A stretch of 15,306 bases of DNA from CAIOZW01 sp049318845 (GTDB taxonomy: Bacteria; Acidobacteriota; Blastocatellia; RBC074): contig JBMOFH010000063.1 of NCBI GenBank assembly GCA_049318845.1, positions 1 through 15,306 of the forward strand, given 5' to 3'. Position 1 is the first letter of the stretch. Each line of letters starts with the position of its first letter. A program made the translations under genes and the position numbers. Shown piece after piece: positions 5,700-12,339 of the stretch. The notes beneath the pieces were generated by a model. That model did no database searches, was not told where the DNA came from, and worked only from the letters and a program-made list of their open reading frames with translations.

Positions 5700-8147
5700 A
5701 TGTTTTCCTTCTCTTCGTTACTAAGTGGTGGCCGCGGTATTGGCGCTGATGCCAGCCGAATTTTCGGTGAAGACTCCTCTTTTCGTCAGCAGGCTGAAAA
5801 ACTCCGGGCTAATCTCGAACGACTGAGTAATGAGTTGAAGTTAGAGCTTTCAGTCCTGAAGGAAGAGAGCGAGCCGATAATCAATGACCTCAAAGATGAC
5901 TTCCATGAGTTAAGGAGTGATCTCCAGCCACTGCTTAAGGATGTTCGGCAGGAGATTGCGCTGCGAATAGAGATCATTGATGGCTATTGTCGTCCGACAC
6001 TCCAGCGCATCAACAAGGGGATTTATCGGGAGCTCCAGCCACGCCTTCAGCCGATCGAAGAAAAGTGTCGTCCGGTGATCAAAAGGATCGGGCAGAAGGT
6101 TGGGCCGCAGATCGAATTGATCGACGAGAAATACCAGCTCTTCGTCCAGCGACGGATCGATCCGTTGCTGGGGAGTACGCAGCGATCTCAGTTGCGTGAT
6201 CTGCTGAATGGAGGAGCGGTCGCGCAGAGCAAGGAAGAGCAGGTTGCCAACCGGAGGCTGGGGCTTGGACTGGGCGCGTTGAGTCTCTCAATTATGAGTA
6301 CGCTTCTCTTTGCGCCGCTCATGCCACTGGCGATCGCCTGTGGTCTGCTTGCGTCGAGTTCCAAGTATCCACACGCCTACCGCCAATGGAAAGATACTGG
6401 ACGGCTGGGGGCGATTCATCTGATCTGCATCTACAGCCTCTACCTGTGGCTCGGGGGGTATGCCGCCGCCGGATCGCTGGGGGCGGCGTTATTTGGCCTT
6501 ATGTTGAAGGCGAAAGTGGTTGGCGAGAACCAGTCACGCAACAATCTGATCAGTCTTTTCCAGCTTCAGCCGGATACGGTCTGGATCAGGATCGACGAGG
6601 TCGAGGTTGAGATTCCCTTTGAGGAGCTGAAGATTGGTGACACGCTGGTTTTGCACGCGGGGCAGATAGTTCCGGTTGATGGGAAGATCCTGACGGGAGT
6701 GGCGACAATCGATCAGCACATGCTGACGGGCGAGGCCCAGCCGGTTGAAAAGTTGGTTGGTGACGAGGTGCTGGCCTCGACGATGGTCATTTCCGGGCGG
6801 GTCGATGTCAGGGTTGAGAAGACGAGTGCCGAGACGACAGCCGGTCAGATCGCCGCGATCCTGAATCGTGCCGCGCAAAACAGCAAGCCGATGGGCGTAA
6901 GCTCGATGGCGGTGGCGGATCGGCTGGCGCTGCCGACGGTGGCGCTCAGCCTGACCAGCATGCCATTCATCGGGCTTGATGGTGCGGTGAGTCTGATTGG
7001 TGCCAATACGACGACGGCCTCATATCTCTCAGGTTCGTTGTCGATGCTCAATTATCTCAATCTTGCGGCACGAAACAGGATTCTGGTTAAAGAGGCCGGC
7101 GCGCTTGAGAATCTCGGCCACGCGAACACGATCGTTTTTGACAAGACAGGAACCCTGACGATCGAACAGCCACACGTCGCCATGATTTATCGATTTGGCG
7201 GGATGGATGAGCGTGAGGTTCTGACCTTTGCCGCAGCGGCCGAAGCGCGCCAGACGCACCCGATCGCACGTGCGATCCTCACCGCGGCCTCGGATGCCGG
7301 GTTGGTGCTGCCGGCAATCGACGAGGCCCATTACGAGGTTGGCTACGGACTCAAGGTCAGATTGGTGAATGGCCAGGATCATCAGTTTGCAGATCAGCCA
7401 CTGGTTCGCGTCGGAAGTGTCCGGTTTATGGCGATGGAGGGCATCCGGATACCGGAGGAGGTCGAATCATTGACGGCCGGTTCCCACGCTGAGGGCCATT
7501 CGCTGGTTATGATTGCCGTTGGGGATGAGCTGGTCGGCTGCCTGGAATTGAAGCCAACGGTGCGGCCAGAGGCCCGGAAGGTGATCCAGGGATTGCGTGA
7601 TTACGGGCTGGATCTCTACATTATCTCCGGAGATCAGGAGTCACCGACGCGCAAACTGGCGGAAGATCTCGGGATGACGGGGTACTTTGCCAATGTTTTG
7701 CCGGAAGGGAAGGCGGCACTGGTCGAGAAATTGCAGGCTGAGGGGCGTAAAGTCTGCTTCATTGGTGACGGCATCAACGATGCCATTGCGATGCGACAGG
7801 CGCAGGTCTCGGTTTCTCTGCGTGGTGCGACCACGGTGGCTACTGACACGGCGCAGATAATCCTGATGGAGGGCAATCTAGACCAGCTGCTCTATCTTTT
7901 CTCCCTTGCGAAAGAGTTTGGCGGTAACCTCAAACTCAACATCCGTTACACCTCCGGAATCAGTATCACCGCGATATCAGGAATTCTCTTCGCCGGGTTC
8001 TCTTTCTATGCAACGGAGATCTTCTACTCTATGGCACTGCTGGGCGGGATGGGGATTGCGCTGAAACCGCTGCTCGATCATCACCGGGAGATCGAGACCG
8101 GAGCCTTTCCCCCGAAATCGGCGGATGATAGCGAAAAAAGGGTTTAA
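5700..8147 (+). CDS. Divergent P1B-like P-type ATPase with N-terminal helical repeat domain and no CPC motif
   Basis: The protein has 815 residues. Residues 25-165 form a charged, probably helical or coiled-coil domain with degenerate repeats (IEIIDGYCRP..RI, PIEEKCRP..RI, IELIDEKY..RRI), in place of the usual Cys-rich metal-binding HMA domain. Hydrophobic segments follow at about 186-220 and 236-270, each long enough for two helices. The A domain has TGE (343-345); the P/N domains have D481-KTGT, QTHP (519-522), SGD (643-645) and GDGIND (689-694), so ATP-driven phosphorylation should work. Membrane helix 4, just before DKTGT, reads GANTTTAS (434-441) where P1B pumps have the ion-binding CPC; both Cys and the near-universal Pro are gone. 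Two C-terminal helices end at about 790. Substrate is unknown; annotation as a heavy-metal exporter would be unsafe. The start ATG 5700 has GGGTGGT close upstream. Two PLP-enzyme genes follow on the same strand. Confidence 0.88.
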   Translation: MFSFSSLLSGGRGIGADASRIFGEDSSFRQQAEKLRANLERLSNELKLELSVLKEESEPIINDLKDDFHELRSDLQPLLKDVRQEIALRIEIIDGYCRPTLQRINKGIYRELQPRLQPIEEKCRPVIKRIGQKVGPQIELIDEKYQLFVQRRIDPLLGSTQRSQLRDLLNGGAVAQSKEEQVANRRLGLGLGALSLSIMSTLLFAPLMPLAIACGLLASSSKYPHAYRQWKDTGRLGAIHLICIYSLYLWLGGYAAAGSLGAALFGLMLKAKVVGENQSRNNLISLFQLQPDTVWIRIDEVEVEIPFEELKIGDTLVLHAGQIVPVDGKILTGVATIDQHMLTGEAQPVEKLVGDEVLASTMVISGRVDVRVEKTSAETTAGQIAAILNRAAQNSKPMGVSSMAVADRLALPTVALSLTSMPFIGLDGAVSLIGANTTTASYLSGSLSMLNYLNLAARNRILVKEAGALENLGHANTIVFDKTGTLTIEQPHVAMIYRFGGMDEREVLTFAAAAEARQTHPIARAILTAASDAGLVLPAIDEAHYEVGYGLKVRLVNGQDHQFADQPLVRVGSVRFMAMEGIRIPEEVESLTAGSHAEGHSLVMIAVGDELVGCLELKPTVRPEARKVIQGLRDYGLDLYIISGDQESPTRKLAEDLGMTGYFANVLPEGKAALVEKLQAEGRKVCFIGDGINDAIAMRQAQVSVSLRGATTVATDTAQIILMEGNLDQLLYLFSLAKEFGGNLKLNIRYTSGISITAISGILFAGFSFYATEIFYSMALLGGMGIALKPLLDHHREIETGAFPPKSADDSEKRV

Positions 8148-8180
8148 TGGACGCCGGGGAGGCAGTGGACGGAGCTGGTG

Positions 8181-8221
8181 CCGATTCGCGAGGAGTGAAT
8201 CGGGAGCCGCGCTCGATTTTT
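8181..8221 (+). promoter_or_regulatory. Tandem hairpins with T5 tract before the cysteine-synthase-like gene
   Basis: CCGATTC (8181-8187) pairs perfectly with GAATCGG (8197-8203) around a 9-base loop containing GAGGAG. Immediately after, GAGC (8204-8207) can pair with GCTC (8211-8214), followed by GATTTTT. The pair looks like a weak terminator or attenuator in the 90-bp gap between the P-type ATPase and the PLP enzyme gene. The terminal stem is only 4 bp, so strong termination is doubtful. Partial read-through would still allow an operon. Confidence 0.35.
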
Positions 8222-8237
8222 ATGGGTGGAAGAGAGT

Positions 8238-9170
8238 ATGAATCGTAATCTGAAGATTGCCGCGAATATGCTCGAGCTGATTGGAGATATTCCATTGGTT
8301 CGATTGAACCGGATTGGTCAGGAGACAGGAGCTGAAATACTGGTCAAGCCGGAGTTTCTGAATCCGAGCGGGAGCATGAAAGATCGTGTTGCGCTGCGAA
8401 TGGTGGAGGAGGCGGAAGCGGCTGGTCACCTCAAGCCGGGGGGGCGGATCGTCGAGTCGTCGACCGGGAATACGGGGGCGGCGTTGGCGATGGTCTCGGC
8501 GGTCAAGGGGTATGAGTTCACGGCGTTTGTGCCCGGGGACGTCGCGGATGCCGGGCGGATGGCGATTATGGAGTCGCTCGGAGCGAGTTTCAGGCCATTT
8601 GACGTCGATGGTGAGTACGGTGATCTGGCCGGTCGCCGGCAGTGTCAGGAGCTGTCGGAAGCTGAGGGTGATGTCTGGTGGGCGCGCCAGTTCTCCAATC
8701 CGCACAATATTGCGGCCCACTATGAGACAACGGCGCGAGAGATCATCGAAAAGACCGATGGCCAGCTTGACGCCTTTGTTGCCTCGGTGGGTTCGGGAGG
8801 CGCATTGCTTGGAGTCGGAAAGGCGCTCAAAGAGCATAATAGTCAGATTTTGATTGTCGGAGTCGAGCCGGCGACGTGGCCCGGATTGAGTACCGAGCAG
8901 CCGATCGTCCCCGGACTCTCCGGCGGGATAATGGTTGAGCTTCGTGAGAGTGGAATTGTTGACGAGGTAATCAGCCTCGATGACCCGGCGGCGATCGCGA
9001 TGGCCCGGCGGTTGGGGAGGGAAGAGGGGATGTTTTGCGGCATATCCTCGGGGGCCAATGTTGCGGCGGCGGTGCAGATTGCCTTACGGCTCGGTGCGGG
9101 AAGGCGGATCGTAACCTGCCTTTGCGATAGTCGGGATCGTTACTTCTTCAATGAGGCTTATGTAACGTAA
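8238..9170 (+). CDS. Cysteine synthase family PLP enzyme (fold type II)
   Basis: The protein has 310 residues, standard for O-acetylserine sulfhydrylase-like enzymes. The PLP lysine is K48 in NPSGSMKDR (42-50). The substrate/carboxylate loop is SSTGNTG (74-80), with N78 expected to contact the pyridoxal ring oxygen; the phosphate loop is VGSGGALLG (184-192); GISSGAN (268-274) is the usual pyridine-nitrogen serine region. The end reads CDSRDRY instead of the common PDSGERY. The family performs beta-replacement on O-acetyl- or O-phospho-serine (cysteine, cystathionine or 2,3-diaminopropionate precursors); the exact reaction cannot be told. ATG 8238 is preferred over GTG 8226 because GGAAGAG precedes it. 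It lies 90 bp after the P-type ATPase and 46 bp before a paralog, suggesting a shared function. Confidence 0.9.
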   Translation: MNRNLKIAANMLELIGDIPLVRLNRIGQETGAEILVKPEFLNPSGSMKDRVALRMVEEAEAAGHLKPGGRIVESSTGNTGAALAMVSAVKGYEFTAFVPGDVADAGRMAIMESLGASFRPFDVDGEYGDLAGRRQCQELSEAEGDVWWARQFSNPHNIAAHYETTAREIIEKTDGQLDAFVASVGSGGALLGVGKALKEHNSQILIVGVEPATWPGLSTEQPIVPGLSGGIMVELRESGIVDEVISLDDPAAIAMARRLGREEGMFCGISSGANVAAAVQIALRLGAGRRIVTCLCDSRDRYFFNEAYVT

Positions 9171-9216
9171 GAGCGTCGGATCGAGCAACTTTTATTTGGG
9201 CAATTGGGAAGAAGTT

Positions 9217-10359
9217 ATGCAGACGGAAAAGCAGATGACAATTGATAGCAGAAGGTCGCAGATCGTGTCTGATGAGCAGGGTGGCAGCAGTTTTCGAAAT
9301 CCGGAGGGATTCACGGCGCTGGATGCGCTATGCAAACCTTCTTTCGTTACTATGACTCCGAATCTTTTTGCGTTGCAGTTCGATTTAATGAAGATCGTAC
9401 CGGCACGTTTCATTCTTGAAAACGCACTAAAGACTGGTGAGCTTAAAAAGGGCGGACTGGTGGTGGAGAGCAGCTCCGGCACCTTTGCACTCGGGCTGGC
9501 GATCGTCTGTGCCAATCTTGGATTACGACTCTCGCTGGTGACCGGGCCTCTCGAAAAGTCGCTTGAGTGGCGGCTTCGCCAGCTTGGTGCCAGTATCGAC
9601 AAGATCATGAGTGGTCAGGGCTACCCTGGAGGGATTCAGCAGAAGCGACTCGATCGTCTGGCTCAGGTTATGATCGAAAATCCAGGTTCGTTCTGGCCGC
9701 GGCAGTACGATAATCCACTCCATCCAATGGCCTATGCTGAGCTGGCTGAGTCGACGGCGAAGCAGATGGGCCGGATCGACTATCTGGTCGCATCGGTTGG
9801 GAGCGGTGCCTCGATCTCGGGCTTCGCGCGTGTCTTACGCAAAAGCAACCCGGATCTTTCCGTGATTGCGGTTGACCATAACCTCTCGGTTCTCTTTGGC
9901 CCGACGACGGCCGACGTTACGCCACTCTGTCGGGAGACCTACGATTTTCTGCTCGGAATGGGATCGGATATAGTCATTGAAAACGTCGATCACGTTCAGT
10001 GCGATGAGGTTCACTGGGTGCCGGTCGCCAAGATGATTCAGGCGATTCATCACATTCACAGCCATTACGGACTTCTTTTGGGGCCAACGGCGGGGGCCAC
10101 GTATGCGGTCGCTGACTGGATTGCCAATGCCCATCCGGAGCGTCGTGTTCTGGCGATCTTCCCCGATCACGGAATACGTTATGTGCAGACGGTCTACAAC
10201 AGTGAGTGGCTCGGTGCACGCGAGGAGGAGTTGAATCGTACCTGGTCACAGCCCGTCGTGATCGATAGCCCGGTCAATGTCAGACAGGACTGGACGATCT
10301 TCCCGTGGGCACGGAGAAGCTACCCCGAAGTGATGGGACACGGTCCGGTTTCAAGATAG
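9217..10359 (+). CDS. Divergent cysteine-synthase-like PLP protein (SbnA/CysK superfamily) with altered cofactor motifs
   Basis: The protein has 380 residues, longer than its neighbour because of extra N-terminal (about 45) and C-terminal (about 45) segments. It aligns over the fold-type-II core: ESSSGTFALGLA (84-95), VGSGASISG (194-202), GPTAGA (289-294), FPDHGIRY (315-322). K59 in FDLMKIVPAR aligns with the PLP lysine, but the flanking NPSGS and KDR signature is lost, and the ring-contacting Asn of SSTGNTG is Thr89 here. The typical GISSGA serine pair is Thr-Ala (291-292). It may therefore be a specialised synthase, as in diaminopropionate pathways, or a catalytically weak or regulatory partner of the upstream paralog. 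The start ATG 9217 follows GGGAAGAAG closely; TTG 9196 and ATG 9235 are alternatives. It ends 24 bp before the convergent pgpA. Confidence 0.82.
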   Translation: MQTEKQMTIDSRRSQIVSDEQGGSSFRNPEGFTALDALCKPSFVTMTPNLFALQFDLMKIVPARFILENALKTGELKKGGLVVESSSGTFALGLAIVCANLGLRLSLVTGPLEKSLEWRLRQLGASIDKIMSGQGYPGGIQQKRLDRLAQVMIENPGSFWPRQYDNPLHPMAYAELAESTAKQMGRIDYLVASVGSGASISGFARVLRKSNPDLSVIAVDHNLSVLFGPTTADVTPLCRETYDFLLGMGSDIVIENVDHVQCDEVHWVPVAKMIQAIHHIHSHYGLLLGPTAGATYAVADWIANAHPERRVLAIFPDHGIRYVQTVYNSEWLGAREEELNRTWSQPVVIDSPVNVRQDWTIFPWARRSYPEVMGHGPVSR

Positions 10360-10373
10360 TCAGGGGGCAGGTC

Positions 10374-10395
10374 ACTTTCCGCGCTACGCGAAAGT
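10374..10395. terminator. Possible hairpin at the convergent gene junction
   Basis: ACTTTCCGCG (10374-10383) pairs with CGCGAAAGT (10387-10395) around CTA, giving a 9-bp stem with one bulged C. It spans the pgpA stop codon and lies 14 bp after the end of the plus-strand PLP gene. No T-tract follows on either strand, so intrinsic termination is uncertain, but the position between convergent genes is where a bidirectional terminator would be expected. Confidence 0.3.
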
Positions 10396-10944
10396 GTTGA
10401 TGAGCAGTGAGAGTCCGACTGCGCCATAGATTCCGGCCAGAACATCGTCGATCATTATGCCGAGTCCACCGCCGAGATTCTCGAGTCGGTTGATCGGATA
10501 GGGTTTGAAGATGTCGCAGGCACGAAAGAGAATGAAGCCCGGGATCAGCCACCACTCCCAGTTCGGACCGAGCTTTTCAAGACTGGGCGCGAGGAAAACA
10601 AAGGTTATCATCTGACCGCTCACCTCGTCGATGACAACCTGGCCGGGATCCTTTCGGCCAAAGATCGCCTCGGAACGATTGCCAGCCCAGATGCCGAGGG
10701 CGGTCACGAGCAGGCTCAGCAGAATCAGCCAGTTCAGAAGTGCGAGCGGACTGTGATGAAGTGCTCTGACCAGGCTGTAGACGATTCCGACACCAACGAG
10801 AGATCCCCAGGTTCCAGGACCGAACGGCATCATTCCCGCGCCACCGGCGGTTGCGCAGAGAAACGCGACGATATCTACCGGGCCGGAAAGCTGGAGCGAC
10901 TTTCCTCGTTTGGCCTGACTTTCAGCAAACTTTTTTTTGATCAT
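10384..10944 (-). CDS. pgpA: Phosphatidylglycerophosphatase A
   Basis: The protein has 186 residues. PgpA is an integral inner-membrane Mg-dependent phosphatase that converts phosphatidylglycerol phosphate to phosphatidylglycerol in phospholipid synthesis. Family blocks are all present: GPGTWGSL (42-49), GRKDPGQVVIDEVSGQ (96-111) with acidic residues D99, D106 and E107, and FKPYPINRLENLGGGLGIM followed by DD (166-167). Hydrophobic segments at about 50-60, 68-87, 112-120 and 168-184 fit the multi-pass topology. Its ATG overlaps the rimO stop codon by four bases (ATGA), so translation is coupled. The extra basic N-terminus (MIKKKF, then to about residue 20) is the only mild oddity. Confidence 0.95.
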   Translation of the reverse strand: MIKKKFAESQAKRGKSLQLSGPVDIVAFLCATAGGAGMMPFGPGTWGSLVGVGIVYSLVRALHHSPLALLNWLILLSLLVTALGIWAGNRSEAIFGRKDPGQVVIDEVSGQMITFVFLAPSLEKLGPNWEWWLIPGFILFRACDIFKPYPINRLENLGGGLGIMIDDVLAGIYGAVGLSLLINTFA

Positions 10945-12317
10945 ATGACACGTGCGACCAGATCATAGTTGTGAGCCTCGGTTATCTCGATTTCGAGCAT
11001 ATCACCGGGACGGCCGGTAAAGCCTTCTGGCAGATCATTGATCAGCACGTGGCCATCGACTTCGGGGGCCTGCGATTCGAGGCGGGCCTGCAGCAGGAGG
11101 TCACTCTCATCGGAGACGCCTTCGAGCATGGCACGGAATCGTTTTCCGATGATCGACTTGTTCCGGCGCTTCGAGATCTTCGCCTGTTCACGCATCAATT
11201 TGGCACGACGTGAGCGCATGGTTGTCGCCGGAACCTTGGCGTCGAGGTCGAAACCGTGGGTTCCTTCTTCATCGGAGTAGGTGAAGACGCCGAGCCGATC
11301 GAATTGAACATCCTGAACAAACTGCATCAGCTCGTTGAAGTCTTCATCTGTCTCGCCGGGGAAGCCGACGATGAGCGTCGTGCGGAGGGCGATTCCGGGG
11401 ACGATATCGCGCGCACGGGCGAGGAGTTTTTCGAGTAACTGTCGGTTGCCACCCCGGCGCATCCGTTTGAGAACGGCGGAGCTGGCGTGTTGCAGCGGCA
11501 TATCGAGGTATTTGCAGATCTTCGGCTCTTCGGCCATGACGCGCAGCGTCGCGTCGCTGAGTGAGTTCGGATAGGTGTACATAATCCGGATCCACTCGAT
11601 GCCGTCGACTCCGGCGAGCGCGCGCAGCAGATCGGCCAGTCCATCCTTCAATCCGAGGTCGAGCCCGTACTGTGTCGAATCCTGAGAGATGAGGATCAGC
11701 TCCCGGACACCCTGAGCGGCAAGCTGCTCCGCTTCGCTGACGATCGATCCGGCACGGCGGGATCGATAATTTCCGCGCATTTGCGGAATGGCGCAGAAGG
11801 CGCAGGTGTGGTCACAACCCTCTGCGATTTTGAGATAAGCGAAATGGCGCGGAGTGGCGAGGAATCGTGGCGTCGTCTCATCGTACAGGTACGTTGGCAG
11901 TCCGCGTGTCATCCAGGCATTGGAGGCGACGAAGGCCGCGTCCTGGGCGGCGACGGCTGCCGGGTCAACGGCCGCGACAATCTTGTCGAGCTCGCTCGTG
12001 CCGAGTACGGCATCGACCTCCGGTAATTGATTGAGCAGATCCTGGCGGTAACGCTCGACGAGGCAGCCGGCGACGACCAGCCGCTTCAAATTTGCGCTCT
12101 CTTTCAGTTCGGCCATCTCGAGAATCGTCCGGATCGACTCCTCTTTTGCCGTCTGGATGAACCCGCAGGTGTTGACGACCATCACATCTGCCTCTTCCCG
12201 GACGGTGGTCAATTCATAGCCATGCTGCTTCAACTGACCCATCATCACTTCACTGTCGACGAGGTTTTTGGGACAGCCGAGGCTGACGAAGCCGATTTTC
12301 TGTACTGCTGTGCTCAT
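10941..12317 (-). CDS. rimO: Ribosomal protein S12 (uS12) methylthiotransferase RimO
   Basis: The protein has 458 residues. RimO is a radical-SAM enzyme that adds a methylthio group to the conserved aspartate of ribosomal protein uS12. The UPF0004 domain opens with GFVSLGCPKNLVDSE (9-23) and supplies the auxiliary 4Fe-4S ligands C15, C51 and C85. The radical-SAM cluster is C168-x3-C172-x2-C175, followed by RGNYRSR. The C-terminal 60 or so residues form the TRAM domain. CPKNLVDSE distinguishes RimO from the tRNA enzyme MiaB. ATG 12317 fits the family start; a TTG at 12362 in frame would overlap pcrA and is disfavoured. It lies 22 bp after pcrA and overlaps pgpA by 4 bp. Confidence 0.96.
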   Translation of the reverse strand: MSTAVQKIGFVSLGCPKNLVDSEVMMGQLKQHGYELTTVREEADVMVVNTCGFIQTAKEESIRTILEMAELKESANLKRLVVAGCLVERYRQDLLNQLPEVDAVLGTSELDKIVAAVDPAAVAAQDAAFVASNAWMTRGLPTYLYDETTPRFLATPRHFAYLKIAEGCDHTCAFCAIPQMRGNYRSRRAGSIVSEAEQLAAQGVRELILISQDSTQYGLDLGLKDGLADLLRALAGVDGIEWIRIMYTYPNSLSDATLRVMAEEPKICKYLDMPLQHASSAVLKRMRRGGNRQLLEKLLARARDIVPGIALRTTLIVGFPGETDEDFNELMQFVQDVQFDRLGVFTYSDEEGTHGFDLDAKVPATTMRSRRAKLMREQAKISKRRNKSIIGKRFRAMLEGVSDESDLLLQARLESQAPEVDGHVLINDLPEGFTGRPGDMLEIEITEAHNYDLVARVI

Positions 12318-12339
12318 ATGATTCGCGGTTCTCTCTGAT

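Noticed and set aside
5700..8147. Annotation as a copper or zinc exporter (CopA/ZntA)
   Set aside because: The overall fold matches, but the CPC motif and N-terminal HMA metal-binding site are absent, so a specific metal cannot be assigned.
8220..8837. 205-codon minus-strand reading frame
   Set aside because: It is antisense to the cysteine-synthase-like gene, which carries all family motifs.
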